From NCBI GenBank assembly GCA_030849945.1, contig JAVDKK010000006.1:1-64000 (forward strand): a DNA stretch of 64,000 nucleotides. Direction: 5' to 3'. Source of the stretch: Schauerella fraxinea (GTDB lineage Bacteria > Pseudomonadota > Gammaproteobacteria > Burkholderiales > Burkholderiaceae_B). Positions 49,041 to 57,585 of this stretch are shown here, piece by piece. The translations under genes and the position numbers were made by a program. The notes beneath the pieces are model-generated. The model did no database searches and was not told where the DNA came from. It was given only the letters and a program-made list of their open reading frames with translations. Position 1 is the stretch's first letter; each line of letters starts with the position of its first letter.

Positions 49041-50009
49041 ATGACCTCGGAGTTCGATCTCATCGCGCGCTGCTTTGCGCGCCCGGCGCCAGACGGCATG
49101 TTGGGCGTGGGCGACGATTGCGCGCTCTTTGCGGTGCCCCACGGCAAGCACGTGGCCACCAGTACCGATCTCCTGCTTGCGGGCAGGCATTTCTTTCCTG
49201 ACGTCGATCCGCATGCGCTCGGCCACAAGTCGTTGGCCGTCAATCTGTCCGATCTGGCCGCCATGGGGGCGCAACCCATCGGCTGTCTGTTGGGATTGGC
49301 GTTGCCCAGTGTCGATCTGCCGTGGGTAGAAGCGTTCGCGCGTGGGTTTCATGCCTTATGCGATGCGCACGGCTGCCCGCTGATCGGTGGCGACACCACC
49401 CGCGCAGCCGACGGCCACGTTGCCATCAGCGTAACGGTGTTCGGCGCGGTGGATCCGCAGCACGCGTTGAAGCGCTCGGGCGCCCGCGTGGGTGATGACA
49501 TCTGGGTGAGCGGCACGCTCGGCGCGGCCGACGCTGCCTACCGCCTGCTCTCAGGCCAGTGGGACCAGGATGACGCGCTGCTCGCAGCATGCCGTCCTGC
49601 GTTGGAACGCCCCGAGCCGCAAGTGGCGCTCGGCATGGCGCTGGCCCCCATTGCGCACGCTGCTATCGATATTTCCGATGGGTTGCTCCAGGATCTGGGG
49701 CATATCCTCGCGGCCAGCCAAGTCGGCGCCACGTTGCATGAAACCAATCTACCGGTAGACGACAGCCTTGCTGCCTTGCCTGCCGTCCAAGTGCGTGGCT
49801 GCGTGCTGGGCGGCGGCGACGTCTACCAACTTTGCGTGACGGCCGATCCGGCCGATCGCGACCGCATCCTTCAATCTGCTCGCAACATCGGCGTGCGCAT
49901 CACGCGTGTGGGATCCATCGTGTCCCAGCGTGGTCTGCGTGTGCTGGATGCTGCCGGCCAGCCGATCGGCGATCTGCCGGGCGGCTTCGATCACTTCGCC
50001 TCAACATGA
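49041..50009 (+). CDS. thiL: Thiamine-monophosphate kinase
   Basis: This 322-residue PurM/AIR-synthase-fold kinase makes thiamine diphosphate. The N-terminal MTSEFDLIARCFARPAPDG, GVGDDCALF with metal aspartates, STDLLLAGRHFFPD, LSDLAAMGAQP, and IGGDTTRAADGHVAISVTVFG are canonical; IDISDGLLQDLGHI lies in the C-terminal domain. A GGGGTGAGG ribosome site precedes ATG 49041. The stop overlaps pgpA (ATGA). The nusB-thiL-pgpA order is conserved widely. Confidence 0.97.
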   Translation: MTSEFDLIARCFARPAPDGMLGVGDDCALFAVPHGKHVATSTDLLLAGRHFFPDVDPHALGHKSLAVNLSDLAAMGAQPIGCLLGLALPSVDLPWVEAFARGFHALCDAHGCPLIGGDTTRAADGHVAISVTVFGAVDPQHALKRSGARVGDDIWVSGTLGAADAAYRLLSGQWDQDDALLAACRPALERPEPQVALGMALAPIAHAAIDISDGLLQDLGHILAASQVGATLHETNLPVDDSLAALPAVQVRGCVLGGGDVYQLCVTADPADRDRILQSARNIGVRITRVGSIVSQRGLRVLDAAGQPIGDLPGGFDHFAST

Positions 50010-50554
50010 CCCCCTCACCATCGTCCGACCCGGCCACCAGTTCGATGGCCGAGCGCATGCGCGTCGTTTATCCCAGTCTGTCGTGGATCTGCGCGCGTCC
50101 GCATCGCCTGATCGCCTTCGGGTTCGGCAGTGGACTCCTGCGGCCCATGTCCGGCACCTGGGGCACCTTGCTCGCGTGGTTGATGTGGATTGCGGTCGAG
50201 CGCTGGCTCCCGTCCGACCTGTATGTAGGCCTATTTCTTGCTTTGGCGTTTACATATGGATGTTGGGCCTGCTTGAAGGTATGCCGCGAACTCGACACCC
50301 CGGATCATCTGGGGATGGTCTGGGACGAGATGATCGCAATGTGGCTGGTGTTATGGCTGACACCGTCGGATTGGATTTCTCAGATTGCGGCATTCGTGCT
50401 TTTTCGCGTGTTCGATATTCTCAAACCCCAACCGATCAAGTACTGCGATGCGCACGTCAAAGGTGGGCTGGGGGTCATGGTGGACGACATTTTGGCCGCG
50501 TGCTATGCCTTGCTGGTGATTGCCGCGGCGGTGCGCTTGGGAGTTTTGGGATGA
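50006..50554 (+). CDS. pgpA: Phosphatidylglycerophosphatase A
   Basis: This 182-residue inner-membrane phosphatase converts phosphatidylglycerol phosphate to phosphatidylglycerol. Motifs: AFGFGSGLLRPMSGTWGTL, DTPDHLGMVWDEMIAMW and the final HVKGGLGVMVDDILAA. Four membrane segments are apparent. ATG 50006 overlaps the thiL stop by four bases, and its own stop overlaps the pncC start (ATGATG). Confidence 0.96.
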   Translation: MTPSPSSDPATSSMAERMRVVYPSLSWICARPHRLIAFGFGSGLLRPMSGTWGTLLAWLMWIAVERWLPSDLYVGLFLALAFTYGCWACLKVCRELDTPDHLGMVWDEMIAMWLVLWLTPSDWISQIAAFVLFRVFDILKPQPIKYCDAHVKGGLGVMVDDILAACYALLVIAAAVRLGVLG

Positions 50555-51120
50555 TGAACGAAACCGTATTGAACACGCCGGCGCTGGAAGAAGATGTGGT
50601 CGCGCTGGCTGAGCAACTGGGTCAGGACCTGCAGCGTCAAGGCTGGCTCGTTGGTGTGGCCGAGTCGTGCACGGGCGGACTGCTGGGCGCAACGATTACC
50701 AGCGTAGCCGGGTCGAGCGCCTGGTTCGATCGCGGGTTTATTACGTACAGCAATGACGCCAAGATCGAGAATCTGGAAGTGTCTCCAGACACGCTCGAGC
50801 GCCACGGCGCGGTAAGCGAACCGATAGCGATTGAAATGGCGAGCGGCGTCTTGCTCGGTGCGCCCAACGCGCATGTGGCCGTGTCGATCACCGGGATTGC
50901 GGGTCCCGATGGCGGCACGCCAGGCAAGCCGGTCGGCATGGTGTGCTTCGGCTTTGCGGTGCGCGTGGGCGAGGGTATCACCACCCGGGCCGCGACGCGG
51001 GTGTTTCCGGGCAATCGCGCCGAGATTCGTCTGGCAGCGGTAGGTGCCGCGCTGCGCGGCTTGCTGGAATCGATCGATGCCCGCGTGACGGATGTTCGCG
51101 CCACGCCGGTAGTCGCTTGA
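50551..51120 (+). CDS. pncC: Nicotinamide-nucleotide amidohydrolase PncC (CinA C-terminal domain)
   Basis: This 189-residue enzyme deamidates NMN to NaMN for NAD recycling. It has LVGVAESCTGGLLGATITSV with the catalytic serine, SSAWFDRGFITYSNDAK, and SITGIAGPDGGTPGKPVGMV. It corresponds to the CinA C-terminal domain only, which is usual for proteobacterial YgaD/PncC. ATG 50551 or 50554 may be the start. The gene ends the ribBX-ribH-nusB-thiL-pgpA-pncC group, followed by a strong terminator. Confidence 0.95.
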   Translation: MMNETVLNTPALEEDVVALAEQLGQDLQRQGWLVGVAESCTGGLLGATITSVAGSSAWFDRGFITYSNDAKIENLEVSPDTLERHGAVSEPIAIEMASGVLLGAPNAHVAVSITGIAGPDGGTPGKPVGMVCFGFAVRVGEGITTRAATRVFPGNRAEIRLAAVGAALRGLLESIDARVTDVRATPVVA

Positions 51121-51143
51121 ACGACTGATCGTACGCTTGCATT

Positions 51144-51194
51144 AAAAAGCCCTCCCGGCCGACGCCATGGCGTCATTCAATGGAGGGCTTTTTT
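51144..51194. terminator. Bidirectional terminator after pncC
   Basis: AAAAAGCCCTCC (51144-51155) pairs with GGAGGGCTTTTTT (51182-51194); the loop contains a second small stem GACGCCATGGCGTC. It separates convergent pncC and pyrF. Confidence 0.88.
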
Positions 51195-51201
51195 ACGTCT
51201 G

Positions 51202-51291
51202 CCGATGACCATGTCAAATTGAGCCTGCTGATGACAATCTCGAATTCAGCACGCTGATGACCGTGTTGAAATCAGCCTGCTGCCAACGACT
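51202..51291. repeat. 26-base imperfect tandem repeat at the pyrF 3' end
   Basis: Units beginning CTGATGAC (or CCGATGAC) start at 51202, 51228 and 51254, with a degenerate fourth at 51280, an exact 26-base spacing. Each ends in a TCAGC/GAGC(A/C)(C/T)G-like motif. The array lies between the terminator and the pyrF stop codon. Confidence 0.7.
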
Positions 51292-52128
51292 TCAAGCCTG
51301 CTGCTGAACGCCGCGTACGGCGTTGATCTGGTCGCGCAGCGACTTGGCGGCTCGGGCCGCCGCTTCGCGCCAGTCGTCGCCACCGCTCGCGTACAAAATC
51401 GCGCGCGATGAGTTCACCAGCATGCCGGTGCCGGCGGCGTTGCAGCCGCTTTGCACGGTGGCACGCACGTCGCCGCCCTGGGCGCCGATGCCCGGCACCA
51501 GCAGCGGCATGGCTTCGCCGATGCGGGCGCGCACAGCCGCCAATTCATTGGGGAAGGTTGCGCCCACGACCAGACCGCATTGTTCGTGACGGTTCCATTT
51601 GTCCGCCACCAGCCCGGCCACGTGCAGATACAGCGGGTCGCCGTTTTCCATTTTCAGGAACTGCAGGTCCGAGCCGCCCGGGTTGGACGTGCGGCACAGA
51701 ATGAAGATGCCGCGGTCGCGCCATGCCAGATAAGGTTCGACGGAGTCGTAGCCCAGATAGGGGCTGACGGTGACCGCATGCGCGCCATAGCGCTCGAACG
51801 CTTCGCGCGCGTACTGCTCGGCGGTGGTGCCGATATCGCCGCGCTTGGCGTCCAGCACGATCGAGAGCGTGGGGTGCTTGGCGCGGATGTGCGCGCAAAC
51901 CGCTTCCAGCTGCGCTTCGGCGTGATGGGCGGCGAAGTACGCGATCTGCGGCTTGAAGCTGCAGGCGTACGGCGCGGTCGCATCGACGATATCGCGGCAG
52001 AACGTGAAGATCGCATCGGGATCGTTCTGCAGTTCTGCAGGCAGGCGTGCCAGATCGGGATCCAGTCCAACCTGCAAGAGCGAACCGGTGGATGACCAAG
52101 CCTGGTCAAGGAGTGACTTGAAGTTCAT
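51292..52128 (-). CDS. pyrF: Orotidine 5'-phosphate decarboxylase (type 2)
   Basis: This 278-residue enzyme decarboxylates OMP to UMP. The long type 2 form is indicated by LLQVGLDPDLARLP, the catalytic LDAKRGDIGTTAEQYAREAF (Asp-Lys-Asp), and VTVSPYLGYDSVEPYL. The phosphate-binding loop is LVPGIGAQGGD. Start ATG 52128. The upstream gene on the same strand is 13 bases away, so it may share a transcript with the NADH dehydrogenase-like gene. Confidence 0.97.
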   Translation of the reverse strand: MNFKSLLDQAWSSTGSLLQVGLDPDLARLPAELQNDPDAIFTFCRDIVDATAPYACSFKPQIAYFAAHHAEAQLEAVCAHIRAKHPTLSIVLDAKRGDIGTTAEQYAREAFERYGAHAVTVSPYLGYDSVEPYLAWRDRGIFILCRTSNPGGSDLQFLKMENGDPLYLHVAGLVADKWNRHEQCGLVVGATFPNELAAVRARIGEAMPLLVPGIGAQGGDVRATVQSGCNAAGTGMLVNSSRAILYASGGDDWREAAARAAKSLRDQINAVRGVQQQA

Positions 52129-52141
52129 GGGGATAAGAGAA

Positions 52142-53485
52142 TCAGTGCAGTTTGACGCGCGGACGGGTGCGACGCATGAGCAATCGAGCCACTGCCAGAG
52201 TGGCTGTACGCGACACGCCCAACACCGCTTTGTGGTGCATGAGGTGCAGGCTCATATACATCAGGCGTGCCAGTGTACCGCTCACGAAGAGGCCCCGGCC
52301 CGAGAGCTTGCCCATCAGGCTGCCTACGCCGGCGCTGCTGCCCAATGACACCAGCGAGCCGTGATCGCGATACACATAGGTGGCCGACGAGGACGTGCGG
52401 CCTTTCAGGCGGTCGGTGATGCGCGTGGCCAGATAATCGGCTTGCTGGTGCGCCGCCTGAGCGCGCGCCGGTACCGATTTGCCGTCTTTCCACGGTGCCG
52501 CCGAGCAATCGCCGATGGCGTACACATTGGGGTCGGACGTTTGCAGGGTGCCGTCGACCTCGAGCTGGCCGATGCGGTTCAGCGGCAGGTCGAGCGTTTT
52601 CAATAGTGCGGGTCCGGCGATGCCGGCAGCCCACAGGCACATCTGGGCTTCGAAGGTGCGGCCGTCGGACACGTTGACGTAATCGTGGCCCACCTCGGAT
52701 ACTTTGGCGCCGGTTTCGATCTGCACGTTCATCGATTGCAGCCGTTCGGTGGCGGCAGCCGAGATGCGTTCCGGCAGGGCGGCCAGCACGCGCGGTGCGC
52801 CTTCGATCAGCGTAATCGCCAGATCGCGCGAGGGCTTGAAGTGGGGCAGGCCATAGGCGCTGATGACGTGGCTGGCTTCGTGCAGCTCGGCGGCCAGCTC
52901 GACGCCAGTGGCGCCGCCGCCCACGATCACCACGTTCAAGCGCGCATCGGGTTTGGTCGCCTTGGCTTGGTCGATTTGCACCATCTGCTTGAGCATGGTG
53001 AGGCGAAAGTGTTCGGCGCCATCGATGGTGTCCAGCGTGAGCGCGTTCTCAGCCGCACCGGGGGTGCCGAAAAAGTTCGACGTGCTGCCGATCGCCAGCA
53101 CCAGCATTTCGTAGCCGAGGCGTCGCTCAGGTACGACTTCGACGCCGTTCGCGTCGCATACCGGGGCTACCGTGATGGTGCGCGCAGTGCGGTCGATCTC
53201 GGTCACGCCACCCAGCACGAAACCGAAGTGCGACAAGGCACCCATCATCAGATAGGACAAGCCTTCCTGATGGATATCGAGCGTGCCGGCGGCGGCCTCG
53301 TGCAACGACGGCTTCCACACGTGGAAGGGGCGCGCATCGACCAGCGTGACGGCTTCGCGGCCGTGCTTGCGACCTAGCGTGGCGGCGAGTTCGAGACCCC
53401 CCGCACCGCCGCCGATAATGACGACCTTGCGAGGGGAGGAGGGCCGGACGGCGTCCGGACTGGCGGGAAGAGACACATCATTCAT
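52142..53485 (-). CDS. Type II NADH dehydrogenase-like FAD oxidoreductase
   Basis: This flavoprotein of about 447 residues belongs to the NDH-2/Ndh family that oxidises NADH and reduces quinone without proton pumping. The FAD loop is VVIIGGGAGGLELAATLGR and the NADH loop VVIVGGGATGVELAAELHE; GDCSAAPWKDGKSVPARAQA is the second FAD site. A basic C-terminus (SRTATLAVARLLMRRTRPRV) may anchor it to the membrane. ATG 53485 (MNDVSLPASPD) is chosen by homology length, although it lacks a good ribosome site; ATG 53524 is possible. The 211 bases upstream to dgkA hold nothing clear. Confidence 0.88.
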   Translation of the reverse strand: MNDVSLPASPDAVRPSSPRKVVIIGGGAGGLELAATLGRKHGREAVTLVDARPFHVWKPSLHEAAAGTLDIHQEGLSYLMMGALSHFGFVLGGVTEIDRTARTITVAPVCDANGVEVVPERRLGYEMLVLAIGSTSNFFGTPGAAENALTLDTIDGAEHFRLTMLKQMVQIDQAKATKPDARLNVVIVGGGATGVELAAELHEASHVISAYGLPHFKPSRDLAITLIEGAPRVLAALPERISAAATERLQSMNVQIETGAKVSEVGHDYVNVSDGRTFEAQMCLWAAGIAGPALLKTLDLPLNRIGQLEVDGTLQTSDPNVYAIGDCSAAPWKDGKSVPARAQAAHQQADYLATRITDRLKGRTSSSATYVYRDHGSLVSLGSSAGVGSLMGKLSGRGLFVSGTLARLMYMSLHLMHHKAVLGVSRTATLAVARLLMRRTRPRVKLH

Positions 53486-53696
53486 AGGGAGAAGTATAAA
53501 CGGCCCCGTGCTTGAAGCGTCCATCGCGTGGACGAACCTGCCCTCCGCGCTGTGTCCGCATCGGCCACTCAACCCGGGCAGGAAGATGGAACGTCGGGGC
53601 GGTGCCGCCGTCAGGCGATTCGTGGCGATCGTGGTGTCGCGATCTACACCCGCAGGTCACCTGAACGACGCCAGTCCGGAGCCGAGAACAAAACGT

Positions 53697-54092
53697 TCAG
53701 CCCCAGAACCTCAGATACGCGACCATCGCCCACGTGGCTCCCGCAAAGATCAGCGTAATCATCACCGCCGCAGACCCCAGATCCTTCGCGCGCCCGATCA
53801 GCGGATGCGGCTCGAGCGATACCGCATCGGCGACCGTTTCGATGGCGGAGTTGAGCAGTTCGACCACGAGCACTACCAGCACCACGGCAATCAGCAGCAG
53901 CACTTCGTAGGGATGGCGGCCAAGCCAGAACGCCGTGGGAATCATGATCACGGCCAGCCCGAACTCCTGGCGAAACGACGCTTCATGCGTGAGCGCCGCC
54001 TGCATGCCTTGCACGGCATAGCGCAGGGCATTGAAAAGCCGGCCCAGGCCGCGTTTGCTCTTGAAAGGAGAGGGGTGGGGCGTATCTGACAT
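53697..54092 (-). CDS. dgkA: Diacylglycerol kinase
   Basis: This 131-residue integral membrane kinase recycles diacylglycerol, for example that released when phosphoglycerol or phosphoethanolamine is transferred from phospholipids to periplasmic glycans. It has GLGRLFNALRYAVQGMQAA, HEASFRQEFGLAVIM, the catalytic VVELLNSAIETVADAVS, and RAKDLGSAAVMITL, with three membrane helices. ATG 54092 is used; the frame runs open upstream to 54386 but overlaps the GTPase gene. It could service the LtaS/OpgB-like enzyme at 16738. Confidence 0.95.
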   Translation of the reverse strand: MSDTPHPSPFKSKRGLGRLFNALRYAVQGMQAALTHEASFRQEFGLAVIMIPTAFWLGRHPYEVLLLIAVVLVVLVVELLNSAIETVADAVSLEPHPLIGRAKDLGSAAVMITLIFAGATWAMVAYLRFWG

Positions 54093-54106
54093 CGAGGGTC
54101 CGGTGA

Positions 54107-55141
54107 TCAAGAAGGGCGCGTGAGCACCGCTTGCGCCTGTGCGATGTCGTCTTCCGACATCGACTGCGCGATGATCACGATAGTACCCAATTGGTCGCCA
54201 GCGGCGGGGGTATCGATGGGGGTGGGCGGACTGAACAAATGCCGCACGCCATGAATGACGTAGGTTTGCCCGTCGCTCATCGGCATGAGCGCCTTCACGC
54301 GCAGGAGGTTCTCGCCGAAGTGGGTTTGCAGATGCTTGACCCAGGCCGCATAGGCGGGCCAGGTGACCGGTGTGTCGACCCGGCACACATACGACGCGAT
54401 GCCATAGCGCAGCACATGGCCCAGCCGCGTCAGTGCGAGCGGGACGGCAGGCGAGAACGTTGAGGTGCGGTCGTCCACGGCGGGACCTGCCGACTCAGGC
54501 GCGGTCCGATGCAATCCGTCGAAAAGCGCCGCTTCACCTTCGCACGCATGCGCCGTCGCGGTCACGATCGGCGCCATCGGATTGCGTACCCGCAACGCCT
54601 CGCGCAAGGCGTGCACCGCGGGATCGGGCGTCACGTCCGTCTTCGTAATGATCAGCTTGTCGGCCACGGAGGCTTGCGTGGCGGCCTCGCGATAGTCGTC
54701 CAGCGTGCGCACGCCATGAATGCCGTCGACCGTGGTGATCGCGCCGCCAAATCGGTAATGGCGCGCCACCGACGGGTCGCCCGCCAAGGTATTGATCAAC
54801 GGTGCGGGATCCGCCAAGCCGGACGTCTCGACCACCACGCGCGCGAACGCGGGCACTTCGCCGCGCAAGCGCCGGTAGTAGAGCGACTCGAGACTATCCT
54901 GCAGCGCGCTATTGGTGGCGCAGCACAGGCAGCCCGAATCCAGCAGCACCACGTCGTCGTCATTGGACGACGCCACCAGCCGATGGTCCAGGCCGACTTG
55001 GCCGAACTCGTTGATGATGACGGCCGTGTCGGCAAACGCCGCGCTGCGCACGAGCCGGCTGAGCAGCGTGGTTTTGCCGCTGCCCAGAAAGCCCGTCAAC
55101 AGATAGACGGGCAGCGGCGCTTGAGGTGCCGTAGGCTTCAA
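54107..55141 (-). CDS. CobW/COG0523-family metal-binding GTPase
   Basis: This 344-residue G3E GTPase has the Walker A VYLLTGFLGSGKTTLLSRLV, the CxCC metal motif DSGCLCCATNSALQ, the VETSGLADPAPLI segment, TTVDGIHGV and a TKTD G4 motif. A CobW_C domain follows (about 230-335). Members insert or traffic zinc, cobalt or iron into client enzymes. Its start overlaps the stop of the isochorismatase-fold gene by four bases. With a metal-dependent hydantoinase-like gene in the same group, metallation of that enzyme is a plausible role. It is not an evident zinc-starvation gene, as no Zur box is visible. Confidence 0.9.
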   Translation of the reverse strand: MKPTAPQAPLPVYLLTGFLGSGKTTLLSRLVRSAAFADTAVIINEFGQVGLDHRLVASSNDDDVVLLDSGCLCCATNSALQDSLESLYYRRLRGEVPAFARVVVETSGLADPAPLINTLAGDPSVARHYRFGGAITTVDGIHGVRTLDDYREAATQASVADKLIITKTDVTPDPAVHALREALRVRNPMAPIVTATAHACEGEAALFDGLHRTAPESAGPAVDDRTSTFSPAVPLALTRLGHVLRYGIASYVCRVDTPVTWPAYAAWVKHLQTHFGENLLRVKALMPMSDGQTYVIHGVRHLFSPPTPIDTPAAGDQLGTIVIIAQSMSEDDIAQAQAVLTRPS

Positions 55142-55863
55142 GCCTGCTCCGCTACCGGTGCCGGCAGGCCTTTCAGATAATCGGCCACTTCAACCGAAGG
55201 AATCACGTCGGCATATTTGCAGTTCAAGTCGAACATGTTGACGGCATGGCTGGCCTGGAATCGGTCGAACGCCGCCTCTTCGGGAATGATGACCTTGAAG
55301 TTGTACGAGTAAGCATCCACGGCCGTGGCGCGCAGGCAACCCGACGAGGTGCAGCCCACGAGAATGAGGGTATCCACATCGAAGAAATTGAGGTGGCTCA
55401 TGAAGATCGTGCCGAAGAAGCACGACGGCTTTTGCTTGGTGATCCGGATGTCTTGCGGACGCGGGGCCAGCGGCTCGACCGTTTGCGTGGCATGCGTATT
55501 GGCGACAACGGTTTTTTCACCGCCGCGATGGTTCTTGCCCACCTGCACACCGCTGTCCATCAAGTCCGGACGCCGACCGCTTTCGGTATAGAACACGGGA
55601 ATATTCTTTTCGCGCGCGAGTTCGAGCAGCGGCACCATGTGGGCCACGGCATCCCAGGCCTCGCGGCCGCAATGCGTGCGGTATTGCTTCAAGCCTTCGA
55701 GGATATCTTCGGGCGTATCGCCGCAGAAGTTGTACTGCACGTCGATGATGAAGAGGGCCGGGCGTTTGCCGAAACCGCCGCGTTTGCCGTAACCGGCTAC
55801 CTTCAATACTTCCTGGTCGCGTTCGGTAAGAAAATCGTCCCAGATTCGTTTGGTGTCGCTCAT
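55138..55863 (-). CDS. Isochorismatase-fold cysteine hydrolase (N-carbamoyl amidase-like)
   Basis: This 241-residue protein has the isochorismatase catalytic triad: D41 in LFIIDVQYNF, K145 in KQKPSCFFGT, and C176 in VGCTSSGCLRATAVDAYS with the preceding cis-peptide region. A 30-residue N-terminal extension and length match N-carbamoylsarcosine amidohydrolase and maleamate amidohydrolase better than short nicotinamidases. With a hydantoinase-like enzyme upstream, it may hydrolyse the ring-opened ureido or amide product, releasing ammonia. Substrate is inferred only. A GCGAT microsatellite lies 100 bases upstream. Confidence 0.86.
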   Translation of the reverse strand: MSDTKRIWDDFLTERDQEVLKVAGYGKRGGFGKRPALFIIDVQYNFCGDTPEDILEGLKQYRTHCGREAWDAVAHMVPLLELAREKNIPVFYTESGRRPDLMDSGVQVGKNHRGGEKTVVANTHATQTVEPLAPRPQDIRITKQKPSCFFGTIFMSHLNFFDVDTLILVGCTSSGCLRATAVDAYSYNFKVIIPEEAAFDRFQASHAVNMFDLNCKYADVIPSVEVADYLKGLPAPVAEQA

Positions 55864-55962
55864 GGCGTTGAGGGTCCTATAAAAAGTGTCTTGAAATGCG
55901 TAGCGTGAAGCGATGGCGCCGATTCGGAGGCATCGCTGTCATTCATTCATTCGTTCATACTC

Positions 55963-55991
55963 GCGATGCGATGCGATGCGATGCGATGCGA
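55963..55991. repeat. GCGAT pentanucleotide repeat
   Basis: GCGAT occurs five times in perfect tandem (55963-55987) with a partial sixth. A degenerate CATT/CGTT tetranucleotide run lies just left at 55940-55957. It sits in the 214-base gap between the hydantoinase stop and the isochorismatase-fold start. Such tracts can change length by slipped-strand replication. Confidence 0.85.
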
Positions 55992-56077
55992 GGTCGTGCG
56001 GTGTCGGTCGTTTTCCAGTGAGGTACCGGATCGCCCGCCATCAGCGTGGCGGCGGCCGGCACCTCGGTATGCAAACC

Positions 56078-57442
56078 TCACAAGCGGCGCACATATCGCC
56101 CGGCAGGATTGGCGCGCGCGTCGTCGGTGATGCGACCGTCCTGCGCCACGGTGCGGCCTCGCACCAGCGTGCGTACGGGCCAGCCCTTCAACGTCATGCC
56201 TTCGTATGGCGAATAGTCGGCGTGCGATTCCAGCGTGGCCGGGTCCACCATGCGTTCGAGCTCGGGATCCACGATGAGCAGATCCGCGTCTTTACCGATC
56301 TCGATACTGCCCTTGGACGGCAGGTTGTAGATGCGTGCGGCGTTGGTGGCGGCGAGCTCCATCAGGCGCGTGAGCGGTACGCCACGGCGGTGATAGCCCT
56401 CGTGCAGCAGAATCGGCAAGATCATGCCGGTGCCCGGAAAACCATTGCTGGCGGCCCAGATGTCGTGGTCTTTGGTGGCGCGTTTGCGCGGCACGTGATC
56501 CGAGCCGATGGTGGTGATGGCGCCATCGCGCACGCCTTCCCACATGGCTTCCACGTCGTCCTGGCCGCGCACGGGCGGATTCACCTTGGCGTAGGGGCCG
56601 GCGGGCGACTCGTCGTTCAAGAACAAATAGTGCGGGCAGCTTTCCACGTAGATCGGCGGGCCTTCGGGGCGCAACCGGTGGCGGCGCACTTCGTCCAGCG
56701 CTTCGCGGCAGCTCAAATGCACGATGTTGACGGGCGTGTTTGTCTTGGAGGCGAAGTAGCACACGCGGTGCACGTTTTCGGCTTCCAGAAAGTCCGGGCT
56801 TTGCTCGTTCCAGGCTTTCAGATCGTCGCGGCCGGCGGCGCGCAACGGATCGCGCAAGACCGGGATCACTTCGACGTTTTCGCAGTGCACGCCGAGTACC
56901 GCACCCGGAATGGCGGCCGTGGCCTGCAAGGCCGAGTAAAGCAGGCCGTCGTCGATATCGGTAAAGCCTTTGGATAACCCCGCCGCGCCCTTGTACATCA
57001 TGTACAGCTTGTAGGACGAAACCCCGAAACCGTGCGAAATCTCGTCCAGGGTTTCCACATGCAGATTGCTCGTGATGCCGAAGTGAAAACCGAAGTCGAT
57101 GCAGCTTTGCCGCTCGGCGCGCTCGCGCGTGGGCTCGAACGATTCACGGATATCTTTCGAACGATGGAACGACAACACGGTGGTCGTGCCGCCAAGCGCG
57201 GCGTTGCGCGACTCCGTTTCGAAGTCGGTTTCGGGCGAACCGAACCCGAAGTGCACATGCGGGTCGATCACGCCCGGCAGCACCCACAGGCCCTGGCAGT
57301 CGATCGTCTCGGTCGCCGTCAATTCGGCATCGGGCGCCGCGATGATGGCGATGCGGCCGTCTTTGACGCCGATCTGGCCTTCGGTGAGGCCTTGTTGCGG
57401 CAGCAGGATACGGGCATGGGTAAGCAGAAGATCAAGCGTCAT
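56078..57442 (-). CDS. Hydantoinase/dihydropyrimidinase-like amidohydrolase
   Basis: This 454-residue cyclic amidohydrolase has the metal site D60-P-H62-V-H64, the carboxylated lysine K145 in VSSYKLYMMYKGA, the His-containing LGVHCENVEV and VNIVHLSCREALD, and the catalytic Asp region TTIGSDHVPRKRATK. The family opens cyclic amides (hydantoins, dihydropyrimidines, allantoin). The ESCPHYLFLNDE segment is typical of allantoinase/dihydropyrimidinase relatives. It is followed on the same strand by an isochorismatase-fold amidase and a CobW GTPase. The cyclic substrate is not identifiable from sequence. Confidence 0.9.
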   Translation of the reverse strand: MTLDLLLTHARILLPQQGLTEGQIGVKDGRIAIIAAPDAELTATETIDCQGLWVLPGVIDPHVHFGFGSPETDFETESRNAALGGTTTVLSFHRSKDIRESFEPTRERAERQSCIDFGFHFGITSNLHVETLDEISHGFGVSSYKLYMMYKGAAGLSKGFTDIDDGLLYSALQATAAIPGAVLGVHCENVEVIPVLRDPLRAAGRDDLKAWNEQSPDFLEAENVHRVCYFASKTNTPVNIVHLSCREALDEVRRHRLRPEGPPIYVESCPHYLFLNDESPAGPYAKVNPPVRGQDDVEAMWEGVRDGAITTIGSDHVPRKRATKDHDIWAASNGFPGTGMILPILLHEGYHRRGVPLTRLMELAATNAARIYNLPSKGSIEIGKDADLLIVDPELERMVDPATLESHADYSPYEGMTLKGWPVRTLVRGRTVAQDGRITDDARANPAGRYVRRL

Positions 57443-57585
57443 GGCGTGGCGTTGGGTTGGACGATCGTGGATGTAGGTTAAGCGGTAGGGCGAGTAACGA
57501 TGCGGATGCGAATGATGGCGAGAAGGTCAGAACGAATGTTTGGCCCTTGGCCGATAAGACCAGGCGCCAGACATTTCGATGATCA

